Source: Drosophila persimilis
Lineage: Eukaryota > Arthropoda > Insecta > Diptera > Drosophilidae
Length of the DNA stretch: 64,000 bases
NCBI RefSeq assembly: GCF_003286085.1
Contig: NW_020825330.1
Location: 1,178,001 to 1,242,000 of the forward strand
Reading direction: 5' to 3'
Shown here: one piece after another, positions 1 through 13,588 of the stretch
Layout: each line of letters opens with the position of its first letter
Numbering within the stretch: position 1 is the first letter of the stretch
Program-made: the position numbers and the translations under genes
Notes under the pieces: generated by a model
What the model saw: only the letters and a program-made list of their open reading frames with translations
What the model was told of the DNA's origin: nothing
Database searches by the model: none

Positions 1-747
1 GAGCCAAAACGAATGTCAACATTCGATTCATTTAGTGGAAAAATGTTGAATAATTTCCACAATTTGTTTGTCTCGACTTACGGGGAAACGGGGGAGCACC
101 CTGGCAACAGATGAGGCCCAACACCCAACTAACCTCTGGGGGGATGATCATCACTTGGGGGTTCAATGATCTCTCTCTCTCTCTCTCTCTCTCTGGGGAT
201 ACCCCTACCTTTTGGGGCTGGGATGGGGGCTCGACCTGGAATGCATTTCATTTTGTAAGCACAGGTGTGGGAACAGCCCCATTAAATACTATAAGGGAAT
301 ACGAGTACTTCCAATGTAATGCCCATCCGCTGATCGTGTGGAAAAGGGGTACTACATATGATGACTAATGCGAATGCCATCGTGAATAGTCATCTACTTT
401 GAAGCCCAGAGAGATTTAGAGATCGCAGATCCATAGAGTAAGACTTAGTCAGGCATTTTGAAGACTCGGGCATTCAAAAGATCAAAAATCTATTCTCAAA
501 AGCGAGAATAAACCCATCGATAAAAAGATCATTCATTATTGAAGATGTGGGTTATGGTTATGGGTGCCAATAACCGCTTTCGTATACAAAACCCCAACGT
601 GTTTGTGATGAGTGTTTAATTATAGGGGGAAAGATCTTTCCTTTGAAGCTGGAAACTTAGGCTAAGAAATCCATATTTGCATAGTTCCCAACGGGTATAC
701 CTTGTGGTAATATCTCATTAAATGTTGGCATTATTCTTGTATTCCAG
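1..747. other. Presumed bves intron, no gene seen
   Basis: No coding exon is recognisable here. The stretch ends in a good 3' splice site (TTGTATTCCAG, AG at 746-747) before the first Popeye exon, so it is most simply the intron that separates this exon from upstream bves exons lying outside the window. A pure (CT)n run sits at 171-194. The 85-residue open frame at 111-368 reads through that CT run and has no family character. Confidence 0.6.
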
Positions 748-3700
748 GTATACATGGCCCTGTTCCAGCCGCTGCATGTGACGCGACATCAGTTCAAAAA
801 GGTGCTTAACTGCATGAAGGTGATACGTGCCCTGAAGTACCAGGAGGTCTATGCCCAGGAGAAGGTCACCAAGGTCGATAGCCTGTCGCTGGTGCTGAGT
901 GGCAAGTGAGTTACAGAATTAACGATTCCACCATCAACAGAACCTGCGGTATACATTTCGATTTCCCCACTTTGAAGGTTGGTCGTGTCGCAGCATCAGA
1001 GGGCATTGCATATTGTGTTTCCCCATCAGTTCCTAGACTCGCCGGAATGGTTTGGCGTATCGACAGATGATTACTTTCAGGTATGTACCATTCTTTCAAA
1101 TATACATATGTATGTACATATATCTTTTATGCGTATCTATTGCTCTTTGGCAGGTCTCCATTATGGCCATGGAGGAGTCCCGTGTGCTCATCTGGCATCG
1201 CGACAAGCTCAAATTGTCAATTATGGCCGAGCCCTTCTTGCAGACCGTCTTTGATCATATATTGGGTCGGGATGTTGTGAAGAAACTCATGCAGGTCACA
1301 CAGGTCTGTACCCACCGTAGGTACAGTCTCGGCTCCGATAAGTGATTCGATTAACTCGATTTTATTTGCAGGTGAGCGAATCGATAGCCAGCAATGGCTT
1401 CCTGCCATCTGGGGGTTATGCGGAGGATGCCGAGGATAAGCCGATGCTCATACTGAAGAAGAGCGTGGATGTGGGCCATGGACTGACGGCGCTGATTAAT
1501 CGACAGCTGCAGGGTGAGTCGCCAATCTCCCCTCACTCTCTCTCTCTCTCTCTCTCTCTTCCTCACCCTCTCTCTGTCACTCTGTCTGTATCTCTAGCTG
1601 TCCCTCTCTTTCATTCTTCAGCCTTCATTTTCTCACCTCACAAACTCTCTCTCTCTCTCTCTATCTCTGGCTCTCTGTTTGCACGCCTTCTGCTTGTGAC
1701 GGGGCTTTTGCATGGCTTAACCTCACTTTTGGCTAGAACCTAACCTCACATTTGGAACCCAACCTCAGCCTAACTTCGAAGTACGATTACAAGTAGTTTG
1801 ATTTATTCGTTAACTTTATTTATATTCATTTTGATTTGTACGTTTCTGTTTATTGTTCCGTTTTTCTTTTTACCTTTTTGCAAAAAACAAAAAAACGAAA
1901 AACAAAAAAAAACTCTAATTTTAGAAGAGCATGTTCCCTTACTTGGTCGCACGTACAAACAACAACTGCAACTGCAACTGCAACAAGAACAACTGCAACT
2001 GCAACACCAACTGCAAATGCAACTGCAACTGCAACAAGAGCCACGAGTGCACGAGTCCTCCTCCACCTCGAACAACAACGATCAAAGTGCTCTGTAAAAT
2101 GAAGGGGGAAATGAAGAAATGCTGCTACAACGATGCCACTCGCAACTCGCTACTCGCTCCACTTGCCATACCAACAAAACAGTTCACCTCTGACCCAAAA
2201 CCAAAACATAAAAACAGACGACAATCAACCAATCACGACACGATACCTCCACCGCCTCCGCCACCGCAGAAGGTACACACACACACACGCAATCGCTGAG
2301 AACAGGAGCCCACCAACAGCAACAGCAGCAGCAGCAGCAACAGCAGCATTATCCACGTCATCATTCAGTCCATCATTCACTCATCAAGCCGATCCGATCC
2401 GATCGCAGAGAGAGCCAACGCCAACTCCAGTGCCTATTCATCATCCAGAAGCAAACATCGCATCGCATCGCATCTCATAGAATCTATCACACACACACAC
2501 ACACACTCCCCCGCCTCCTCCTCTAACCAGTACTAATCACTCTAATAGCATTACAATATGTACTCTATATGTTTTGTATAACCAAACGAGAAACCCCAAA
2601 CCCAAAACGAAGATCCAAACAAACAAGCCAGGCACCATTCGAATTTCGCAGACCAAACAAATCTAACTTGTCACTCTCCCGCACTGATACCCCAAGTACA
2701 CGCCACAGAAAATCTTACGAAAGTAAAGCAATACATTTTCCGCAGAAGTTTAGGCCCATCAATCGACACCGCTAATGAAAGATTACTGAGAAGGCAGCGG
2801 AGCTATAAATTGAATTGAATTGAATCTGAGGAATTTGTTGAAGTTAATTCAAATCCTTGAATACGACTACTCGTATGAGTTGTAGTCAAACCAGATCCAC
2901 ATCCATATACGAACATGAGATACTCGACTGATCATGATCAAACATCCACATACTTGATGTTTGACTTTTGAGTATGTGTACTCTCGCGCGAGTATAGTAT
3001 GCTGTAGTTAAGATGTTTGTTTGACTCTGATCATGATCATAGGCTAGTTCTCTGACATATGATCTTGCAGCGAAGCGAGATCTGAAGTTGATAGACGTTT
3101 GTGACTGATCTTGAGCACAGATTCAAATTAGACTAAGATACTTGACTGTAGCTGAAGAGATTTCTCATCATAGATTAGACTTTTGGTGTAAATTATGTTC
3201 TGTTTCATAGATTGTGTCAGTCGTGGCAATCGATAGATAATTGTAATCTGCAGCTGTATGAATTTCCAACTTCTTCAAGATCCTTAAAAGATTGTGCCAC
3301 CAGCAGAGACATCATTAATTCGGATACTCGAAAAAAAGCAACTGGTTGGAGAACAGCTCTCGATGTCAGCGATTGAAGATTGAAGATCGAGCGGTGTTGG
3401 GGCGGGGGCGGGTGAATCGAGTGACAAGTGATGATGATTAATGAATGATAAATGATCTTTTAACCCAAAACGAAATCTTCAAAAGATCTGTTCTCTGAAT
3501 GAATTTTTGTTATCTAATATACTTTTTACCCATTTGTTTGTCATTAACACATTTATAATATTATTGCTATTATTTGTTGTTTGTGTTCTCCACATTTATG
3601 TTGATTTGCATACAAATTGAGCGCGAAAACTAATTAGAATTAATATTTAATACTGTGTAAGCAATACCTAGGCACCTAAGTCTTTGTACATATATAACCA

Positions 3701-5365
3701 TATTTGCAATATAGGACATACACATACTCTATAACCATATATATATATATATATATATATATCCTATATATATGCTATATATATTTATATCTGATTTGCT
3801 GTGTATAATCGCCCCGCTCCAATCGCAGGCCCAAGTCTCATCCCCCCCACACGATACCCCAACAAATAATTATTTGTATAACGAAAGGAATAAATGTGAA
3901 TGTGTAAACAAGCCAAAAACGAAAGCAAATAAAAAACTAAAAATCATATTATATATATCAAGAGAAGAACATCCACTCATCCACTCGTTTCGTATCAGAT
4001 ACATGTATACTATATCTTCCAATCGATGGGAAGGCACGCGCTCTGCCGCTGCCGACTGTCGACCATTTGGCATCATTAACAATATTTTGGCATTGATTTG
4101 TTTTTTATTTTAATAACAAAAATATTTTCTATTTAATTAAAAAATTTTGCTATTGTCGCGATCTCCGCGCCGACTGTTGATTGCGATCTGTCGCTGTCTG
4201 TCTGTCTGTCTGTCCGTTTGTCCATCTGTCCGTCCATCTGTTGTGCCGAGCGTCGATGATCGCGGGAGTGTGACGGCAAGGCGGTTGGGTATTCTGTGAG
4301 GCATGTGGCAATCTCGCACACACTCTGTAAACACATCAAAAGCTGAGCTGACGATCACTTCCGCCCCATTTGCAAGCCCGTGTATCAATAATTATTGTAG
4401 CGTATTCACTTGTCTTAGCGACTAATTAAAGGTTCTACAGCAGGAGCAATACTTCTATAAACGAATTAAGCGGAAAGAATAATTTGCTGGCAATCCAATG
4501 AAAGCCAGCTACTCGAACATATGTATATGTATATGTATGCCATTAACCAAATGGCGCGTCTGATACGTCAGATAGTACTTTCTAAGATAGTCTTATCTAG
4601 GGTGGCTAGAGTACGTATTAGAAATAAGATCGATCGAATCCATAGCTAAAGAATAGAACTGTCTGGATGATTCATTGATTAATCGATCTACAACAAAGTT
4701 CAAACACAGAAATAGCATAGTCTCGAAATAGAATTCGATTAGAGGCTCTCAAAATATCACGTGCGATTAGCAGGCGCGTGACACACTGACCTATAGTTTG
4801 AATGTTCAAACACCAGTCGTATTTTGACTAGTTGTAATTTGTATCTGAATCTATGTATATCTCACTCTCTGTCACTGCTTCCCTCTGCTTTCCTCCTCAC
4901 TCAAATGACTTTCACAATTCCCACCCTTCCCTATATCAAAACAAAAGCCCACCTACATACATACATATATTGTACTATCTGTATGTTTGATTTGTGATGA
5001 AATTTATGTATTTGATTTTCTATTTTTTCGGTGAACTATAATTTTGTTGTACGATATGTCCAAAATAAAAAAAAATAAATAAAAAAAAATCGATCATAAA
5101 CGTTAATCAACAAAACTACAACTCCAACTACAAACCAACCAACACCTACAAAATCCTACAAAAAAACCAACAAAAACCAACCACCAAACCACCGAAATCG
5201 ACTATCGTTCGATTATCTGTTGTGTGTGTGGTGTTATCGGTGTATCAGCCCTGCCCAGGATATCGAAGTACTACGATTGCGGTAAGTCCAAACTCCAAAC
5301 TTCAACACCAAAGAAATCAGTAATCAGAAATGAAATCAAATGAAAGATGTATGTATGCTCCTTAG

Positions 5366-5398
<33 letters not shown>

Positions 5399-5779
5399 TA
5401 TTCTGTCTTTCTTCAGAAGTCTGTGTTACCGTTACCGTTTGTAGTGTGACCGTTTGTGTGTCTGTTTTGAATAGTTATCGTTTTTCGTAAGCTTTTTAGA
5501 GTTATATTCTATGCATGCCTGCCTTTGTTAAATCAAATAAATTAAGTGTTCCATTCGATAGTGCCCCCCGAAAAGCCGAAACAACTCTCTTGCTAACCGC
5601 CGTCTCTTCAAAAAACTTGAATAGAACTTAATATCTGGAATACACATTGAGAAATAATATATACCTTTCTCTTCTCTTTTACTTGCTTTGTTCTTTTAAA
5701 ACTTTCCGTTTTAGCTGGTGATCCAAACTCCTGGCGACTGGGACGGATCGATGAGACTGACCACGAGACGGCCGTGTGA
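748..5779 (+). CDS. bves: Popeye-domain protein Bves (3' part, PDZ-ligand isoform)
   Basis: This is the 3' part of the fly Popeye protein, a membrane protein whose cytosolic Popeye domain binds cAMP and which acts in cell adhesion, membrane traffic and muscle. The N-terminal membrane segments lie upstream of the window. Exons in phase: 748-905, 978-1080, 1154-1303, 1372-1513, 5249-5281 and 5715-5779 (TGA 5777-5779), giving 216 residues. The Popeye domain is recognised from LFQPLHV, the diagnostic FLDSPEW (DSPE is the cAMP-site signature) and the block DYFQVSIMAMEESRVLIW, which match vertebrate BVES/POPDC from memory. All splice sites are GT-AG. After LINRQLQG a 33-nt microexon and a last exon add a tail ending in HETAV, a class I PDZ ligand. 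An alternative terminal exon lies at 1925-2097. The domain call is firm. The microexon join rests on clean splice sites and phase only. Confidence 0.85.
1925..2097 (+). CDS. bves: Alternative terminal exon of bves (Gln/Leu repeat tail)
   Basis: An acceptor (CTAATTTTAG, AG at 1923-1924) follows the exon that ends at 1513 in phase 1. Joining the two reads EEHVPLLGRTYKQ, then a QLQLQ-type tract encoded by a CAACTG-like hexamer repeat, then a Ser/Asn-rich end with TAA at 2095-2097. Together with 748-1513 this gives 241 residues. The tail lacks the PDZ-type ending of the long form. The phase matches exactly, but the polypyrimidine tract is interrupted by a long A-rich stretch, so use of this exon is likely rather than certain. 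The repeat could also be a recent microsatellite expansion inside an intron. Confidence 0.5.
2098..5248 (+). other. bves intron or short-isoform 3' UTR
   Basis: For the short isoform this starts as 3' UTR; for the long isoform it is intron. I see no further exon that continues the phase. It holds a (CA)n tract near 2491-2506, an AT dinucleotide tract at 3737-3762, several GATCATGATC-like dyads around 2930-3050, and an A-rich block near 5060-5170 before the 5249 exon. Confidence 0.5.
3737..3762. repeat. (AT)n microsatellite
   Basis: An uninterrupted AT dinucleotide run inside the bves intron. A similar run lies at 5985-6009 beyond the bves stop codon. Confidence 0.9.
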
Positions 5780-8700
5780 GAGAGAGGATCAGTGCGCAGG
5801 AGGAGGAAGAGGAGTGAAATGTTTAGACTTGTGTTTTTGAGTATTATTAGATGTATATTTTAGGTAATACTAAAAAGAGAGCCCCTTGCTAACCGCAGAA
5901 AACCGAAAACAAGAAACAAAAATTACAATACTTCTAAGGAAACCAAATGCCATGCGTCGTTATACAGATACAGAAACAGATATACATATATATATATATA
6001 TATATATATGTATACTGTAAGAGATACTATCAATCTTGTTATGGGTATTTCTATGGAAATGCTGGCGTGCCATGCTGGTTTTTTTCTCTTCAAATTTTCT
6101 TTTGTCAATGAGCTTTAATAAGTGATTAGTTGATTTTCTAAGAACATCGAATTTAAATAGATTTTTTATTGCTAGTAAAGGCTAAATAATATCGTTTTAT
6201 CATTAGCTTCAATGATTTTAATGTATTTGTATTATTTTTAAGATACTTTAAGTGGCATCCATCGAATTTTTTCTTAGAATACTTTCAGTTTCAGTGACAG
6301 GATAGGCATATGCATACGCATACTACAAACACTGCATGCACTGCTTTCAGTGTTTCAGGAATACCCATACCCATACCCCTAAATGGAAATATATTTATAA
6401 ATTAAATTTAGTCTAGTTGCAAATTGTATTACGCTACAACTATGGATTATAGGGATGAAGCTGAAGATGGATAGAAACAAGAGATGGAGACGACGGAACG
6501 AAATGATTATTAACTAAATAGAAGAAGAAATGTATTTTTTTATTACCCTAAAGTTAAGAGATTACTAAAACAACAAAACAATGGTTACAAAACAATTGAA
6601 AAATGAAAAAATACAAAATGTTAAGTGTACAATATACAAAATACAAAAAAACATACATACATACTAACTATAGAAAATACACACAGATGCAGATACAGAT
6701 GCAGATACATTTATGAATGCGTATCTATAAGAATGATGTTTACCCTACCTACCCCATCCAGTATAGAATTCCATTCGAAACACTTGTCATCCAGTTCCCG
6801 CCTAAATTGTCATACGAGGTGCTGCAGAAAGAGAGATCAAGGGAGATCCCCTAGCCTTAGAACAGTTCTTGCCCGTGGTTGGTCATGTAGGTCAGAGTTC
6901 TGTTGGTGCTGCATGAAAATGCCTCAATCCCTAACATACATACACATATATTCCTCATATCACTAGTCGTCCCACCACCCTATAAATTAAAGAATAGAGA
7001 AAAACTGGCAGCAAAAAAAGCTAAGAGAAATACATATATAGTACTGTTTACGAGTATATTCGCTACTCAAAGACCGAAAGAATGTATACTTATTCCTGAT
7101 AAGCTGGAATATATCAGAAACGTCTGTCCAAGTATCCAAGTATCTGTCGGTATCTTGATGTCGAGCCACGTGTGCCTCGTTATATTTTTGTAGTGTAGCT
7201 GATGTGCCCCGCCCCCTTGTTGTTGTTGGTAACAAAATAGTGATTTTGTTAGCTAGTTTAGGTATCACGATCAATATCGATAGAAAACTGAGTGCAGAAA
7301 AGAGTCGGGCCCCAAAAGTTCCCTTCGTTTTTGAGGTTTTTTTGAGGCATACAAAATGGAATTTGGTTTCATTTCCACAGTATTCGAGTATTCCCTCCCA
7401 TAGATTGCATTCTATTGTATTGTATTGTATTGCATTATATTGTATCGATCCCAACGTTTGTCTCTCATGTAAGATCCACATTAAGCAAAAAAAAACATAA
7501 AAGAATAAAAGCATAAAAGCATAAGAGAACCGATGAACCGACAAACAAATAGTTCAATGTATTTCGTACCTTGGAGCATAATTAAAAGCGTGAATTAAAA
7601 TGAAAATGAAATAAAACATAAACTAAGTTTACTGACAGCTAAACGCTCATAGCACAGATCCCCATATACGTAGTAGTATGTTCTGTTCTCGTATAATCTT
7701 AAGTTTTTTTTTCGGGCTTGGTAGAAGGTAAGTTTTTAGGAGGGAGGAGATGGCCAGTTAATGGTTACCTAATCAGATATGGACAACAGTATTACACAGT
7801 CATAATTGCATAATTAACTATAAACTTCCCCCCAGCCTCCAAAAGGCTCCCAGAACGGCAGACATGACATTTAAGGTGGATGGACAGTCGCAGTCTCCTC
7901 TCCACTCCTGGCAGGGAGGACTCAGCAGGCGGAAGGCAGAGAGCAGAAGGTTTGCAATTAATATGCATGCAAGTAGCCACAGATCCGGGGTCCAAAAACT
8001 TTGACAACGACTTTGGACATTGTCCTGGAGTTGGCCACAGGGGCCGCCACAGACTCTCTCGAAAAGTTGCACAAACGACGGTTTTAATATTTGATGCGGT
8101 TTTGCTGTATGTGGTGGTGGTGCCATCGCGCTATCTATGTGTGTGTACGAGGAATGGTGGTTTTTGAGCTGCAACTTAAGGCAGCACTTTCCACCGCTAT
8201 AAAGGTTTAATTTCACCTAGAACTGTCTTTAATTGATGCCTTATTTTATTTTGAACTTAAATCCCAATCAGAATCTAATCAATGGGTCGTCCTTTGGGTC
8301 TAATTTGTTTGGTTCCCCCCCTCTGGCTTGGGAAAAGTTTAATTGCAAGCATCACTCAAGCAGTGTTCGCGCGTACCGTACACACGTGTGTCTCGCCACG
8401 CAGTGTGTGTGTATCGGTTCGCTAAGCAGTGGATCAGCGTTGTCAAGCAGTCAATTACAGGTGGCGCGGGGCGAACAAAGCTGTTGCATACTTTCCGGCG
8501 GTCGTGGGCACTGGTCTGTAATCGCACACACACATATGTGCCCCTGTTATGCTTCTTTTTTGTTTTTTTAATTGCCACTCCCCTTAATCCTTGTGTGGAT
8601 TCTACTTTTTTATTTTTAGTTTATCGAATGGTCGGTCACGTGCCCAATGGAAAAGGGGCGACAGGCAGACAGGACATCAAATAAAAAAATAAAACTCCCT

Positions 8701-11700
8701 GTTAATAGAGTAGACCGTCAAAAGATTGACTGCCAGAGCTGGGAAAATATTTACACACATTTTTGGTTCCAGCTTAATTTTCGAGTTTTCGCCAATTTTA
8801 CCTTCTGGATTTCCCCTTTTTTATACGATGCCATGCTACATACATACATATGTACATATGTACTATTTACTATGTACTAGTGCCATCTCTTTATTGAATT
8901 TGAAAATCTTTTCCCTCTTTCTGTATTATTTTTTTGTGGAGGGCTGGGTCCGAGTGCGCGGTGGTGGGTGTTGCATGTGCAAAAATAATTGCAGTTTGCC
9001 TTGCTCATTTCGCTTGTTTGCAACACTCTGCTTCCGCTCCACTTACGCCTGGAGCTGCTGTGGCTCTGGCTCTGGCTGTGGCTCTGCCTCGGCTTCTGCT
9101 GCTGTTTCTGCTTCTGTTTCTGAAGCTTTGGATTTAGGTTAGTCGTTCACCTTAAATCAGTTAATGTTAATCAGCATTCCGCCCGCCGCGTTGATGCAGC
9201 AGAGGCAGGGGCAGAGGCAGGGGCAGGCGCAGGGGCTGGGGCCGGGACCAGCCAGCAGCCTGTCACTCAGTCAATTGCTTCCGCTTCCGTTTGACGCCTC
9301 TCATCCGGCGGATTGGTTTGGATGGGCATCGATCGGACCAGGGAATGTCGTCGATGTAGTCTCCGCCCTGCCATGCCATGAAAGGGGATGGAGGCCATGG
9401 GCAGGGGGCTTCATTGTTGTCGCTTGGCTGATTCCTCGACTACGAGTACATGCGATTGGGTCACCCGAGAAGGCAGCCATCCGTCAGTGTCCCTTTGCCA
9501 CGGCGACTGGCACCCTTCGACGGGTTGTTGGTCAATAACCTTAATTGCTCAACAATTTTGCACACAGCCACACAAACAGGCAGCAAAGGCGCTAATCAGA
9601 CAGCAGCAACACCAACAACAGCAATCTGTCCCTGCGGTTTATGTGTGTCACTATGCTAGACATCCCATACCCCAAACCCATCCCCAAGCGAGGGGAGTCC
9701 GGTTAGTTGGCTTTGGTTTTTGTGCATTTAATCAATATTTGGACACCAGCCACAGTCACAGCAGCCACAGCCCACAGCCACAGCCCAGAGCACCACCAAC
9801 TGACAAAGTGTCGAAAAGAGTTTAAGCCAGATAGAAAGGATATCTATCTCTATAGCATCGAGCACAGAGCACCCAGAGCACCCAGAGCACCCAGAGCCCT
9901 TTGTTACCCTCAGTGAATGTTTGAGTGTATCTATGAACCACAAAATTGTATTGATTCGGTTAAAACATCTTCAATAAGAGAAATGACTGCTCTTTTGGCA
10001 TGTGTTTCCAATGGCAGCTACATATGTGATATTGAGGATGATATATGTACGAGTAGCAGTCCAATTTCAAACCAATCTTAATGAAATATTGAAAAAAGAA
10101 GAAAAAATGCAGCCCAAAGTTGTTTTGGAACTATCTATTATGGGCTAAAATCCAAATTTGTTGAGTAAAAAACCTACATTATTCTCCAAAATGACCCAAA
10201 AAGTGCCATGGTTTTTAAAAGAATTTCTTGGGTAATTACTTCACTAAATTATTGGTTCCACATTTCCAAAAATTGTCGATAATTTTCGCAAATAATTTCC
10301 TCTGGATGCACATCCATTGAAGGGCTCCTCTCCATCATCTCCATCGTGTAACCCATTTCTCAGAATAAAATCCGTTTTCGTTGGGGGCTGGACCCAAAGG
10401 ACCCTTTGGTACAGAATTTTTTGATCGGATGCCCCCGAATCCGTGCCCAAAAACCCAAGAAAGGAGCCTACAAATGATTCTTTCTTGGTGGTTCTTGGTG
10501 GTTCTTGGCTGCTGGACGAACCGGACTGGCCTTCATTTAGCTTTGGACAAAATGAAAACCTCTTTTTGTTTGAGCAGCAAATATTGAAGTGCAACTGCAA
10601 CAGCAACAGAACAGCAGCAGCAGCAGCAGCGGGAGCCAAAGGCTGGGGCAGGCACCTCAACAGAAAAATTTCAAAAAGTGACCGCAAACAATGGACGAAG
10701 CCAAGAATTGGGGGCGGACTGGGAGGACTACGAAGGGGGGGAGACAGCACGGAAGTCACAGAAACAGAATGAAATTAGCTTGCAACACACCCACACACCC
10801 ACAAAAACACACACACCTAAACACACATGTTGCAATATGCAATCCACTTGCACTTCCACTTCAATAGATGTACTCATATACAGTGGCTCCGAATGGACGC
10901 TCTCCTAGGGGGACATCCCCCTCCCATAACTGCTGGGAATGATCCGGAAGGGCACTAACGACATGGTGGGCACTGCACTCGTATGTCAGGGACTGTGCAT
11001 CAAGCAAACATTTGACATTTGTACTGAGAAAAAAGAAAGAAAGAAAGAAATGCAACAGTAAACTGCCAAAAGGCACAAAGCAAACATAGTCCCTCCACTC
11101 TCTCTAATCTTTCTCTCTCCCTCTGCCTGTGTGTAAAACAAAACGCAACATCAAATATATATCCACTATATGTACACATATACAGTAACTGTATATATAG
11201 TATATATGTATATACAGTAAAAAAGAAAACGAGCAAAAGTGTTGCCAACATTTTGCAACGAGGCGCATTTAGAATGAAAACTTTTGCAGAAGTTTGTAAA
11301 CTCTGCCGCTGCTCTGCATTTCAAAAAAAGGCACAGGGACAGAGACTCGCAAGGAGATTGAAGCGCGGAAAATGTATCAAAATTCAATAGAAACCGTATA
11401 CTTATCTAATTAATTATTCAGTTTTCCCAGTGCGAAAAGGAAAGACCTCCCATCGCAACAGTCAGACTGGTTTGTTCAGCTTCCCAGCTGGTATCATCGT
11501 CAAGTCTATATATTATTTTATATACAGCTTTCATTCCAATGCCTTCAGGTACAGCCGGCCTATCGACACTAATACAAATTATACCAAAGGCTCTACAATA
11601 CCAAGATGTACAACTGAGTGTCGGGTATGGACGTAGAGCCGCAGCCCTTGCCGCGCTTAAAAAGATTTTGGGGATCTACTCAGCCCTGTCGGTCCCACAA

Positions 11701-13285
11701 TCCAATTTTTGGTTCGTGTAAAGTACAAAATAACTGTCGCCCAGTGTAATTAATTATTTATTTCTTAATATAATACAAATACAATAACAACAATATGTAC
11801 GTCCTGTTTGGATTCACCAGTAAAAATCACATTCTCCATAAATGAATGTGGACTGGGTTTGGGCTCCGCCCAAAGCCTTGCGGAATTTAAATAAATAAAG
11901 CCATGAACGAATCGGAAATCGGACTCCCAACGGATGTGGTTTGGAAGCTGAAGCTGGACCACGACATGCTCACATATATTTGAAGTGACAATTGACAGCC
12001 GCCAAGTGCCATTCAATTCGGGCACAGCCCAAGCCTTGACACAAAAATGCGTCTTATTTGCCCACCGCTATATGCAGTTCCGGCTGAGCCCGCTCGAGGT
12101 ACCTGACTTCAGTTCCAAGCATTTCTGGAAGGAAAAAACGGATACGGAAATGCAAAATCATCGCCGAGAGAATCGTTGAAACCTGGTGGCCCTGGTGTTT
12201 AGTGGGAAGAAATGAGTGCATAGGAAACCAATAACTTTGGGGAAAAGTATGCACCGATGAAATTTAGACGTCACTAAGGGGAGGTTCCGGTTCTAAGGCC
12301 CAAAAATGACCTACATTTCAAGAGCATTTTTCGACACAAAATTAACTATTCTGCAGAAACTTTTTAGTAGGTTTTATTTGTAATTGAAATGAGTAATTTA
12401 TAAAATGACTTTCCTCAAAAAATATTTAGTGATCCTAATGACAAGAGGCATGAAATCCCACAGATTTTCGATTAGTTGCCCAGCAGATTCATTTGTGGTA
12501 AAGTGCGTTTCACTCTTCCATGCTACAATCTGCAGTCCCCAGTCCCCAATCCTCAATCCTCAATCCTGAATCCCATTTTTGATGAAATTTGTCGCCCTGG
12601 AATCGAGAATGTGTGTGCACTCAACGTGGTGGAGTACTGCCAAAGAGGTGTGTTGTCGATGATGCCACTATAATCTTTTCCTTTCGATGGTTGAGCCTGA
12701 GCCACTCAGCAATTGCACACTTTCACTTCATTCGGGTGCTCTCAGGGCTCTCAGGGCTCTGCTCTGCTCTGCTTTGCTCTGCTCTGCTCTGCTCTGCGGC
12801 AGTAGTGCACTTAACATGGTGCTTCTGAGAGAATGAGTACGTGCACGTGGAGGATGTTGTGGCATGGTGTGGCTGTGTGGCAGTAGCCCAGGCCCAGGCC
12901 CAGGCCCAGGCCCAGGTATTGTGCTACCCTTTTAATGTGGCACAATCATGGCACGGAGTCGGAGGTCGGAGGTCGGAGTTGCCTCAATCACATGTGGGAA
13001 TTCAATTAAATAAACGAGACTTTCCAAAAGAGCAGGCGCTGGTCAGGGCAATAAATGTGCACACGTATAGACACGGATACGGGTAAGGACACGGATAGAT
13101 AGATAGATCCCTCGGCGGCCGGAAGTCGCTTTTGGCCAACAGCGGAAGCTGCAAACGTCTGCTCCTGCTCTTGGCAGGGGATACTCTTTTGCATTGGTTA
13201 TGGGTGGCCATTTCTTGGAATCCGAGACCCCCAACAAAACTCATCCACGAGGGCATCCAATTTTCGCCATGCTGCTGCTGCTACT

Positions 13286-13317
<32 letters not shown>

Positions 13318-13588
13318 CTTGATAATCGCCTGCCCTGAGCTGCGTGCCACAACGTTGCTGCAGCACAACCCCGATGTATGCTCGTGCGGGGCCTCGTGGA
13401 GCTCGTTGCCACAGCCGAATGCGTGTCCTGCTGGGTGCCTGGCTGCTGTTAGTCGGTTGAAAGTTCTTCAGAGCAACAGACGTGCCCGGAAGCAGCAGAA
13501 GAGTCCATTCTTTGAGTAACAGTGTGCTTGATTGGGTGTGCTCTTGTGTTTTGGCGCGTGATTTTTGTTTGTTTAAGTGAGTGTCAGA
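5780..13588. other. bves 3' UTR, intergenic DNA, stg1 5' region
   Basis: No gene is supported in this 7.8 kb. The bves transcript probably ends near one of the AATAAA signals, for example 7504-7509. Low-complexity tracts include an AT run (5985-6009), a GCTCT pentamer block (about 12748-12797), a CCCAGG-type hexamer block (12887-12915) and a (GCT)n block (13270-13318). The longest open frame, 185 codons on the minus strand at 6987-7544, has no recognisable domain. The stg1 5' UTR and promoter should lie in the right part, but I cannot place the start site. Confidence 0.5.
12748..12797. repeat. GCTCT pentamer microsatellite
   Basis: About nine tandem GCTCT units with one substitution (TTGCT). 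It is noncoding and lies upstream of stg1. A related GAGCA pentamer tract occurs at 15731-15765 in stg1 intron 1, followed by a CCACT pentamer tract at 15797-15821. Confidence 0.85.

Noticed and set aside
6987-7544. 185-codon minus-strand open frame
   Set aside because: It has no recognisable domain, has low-complexity hydrophobic ends and sits in AT-rich DNA with a short ATTGT-type repeat. It has no splice or poly(A) context beyond chance.
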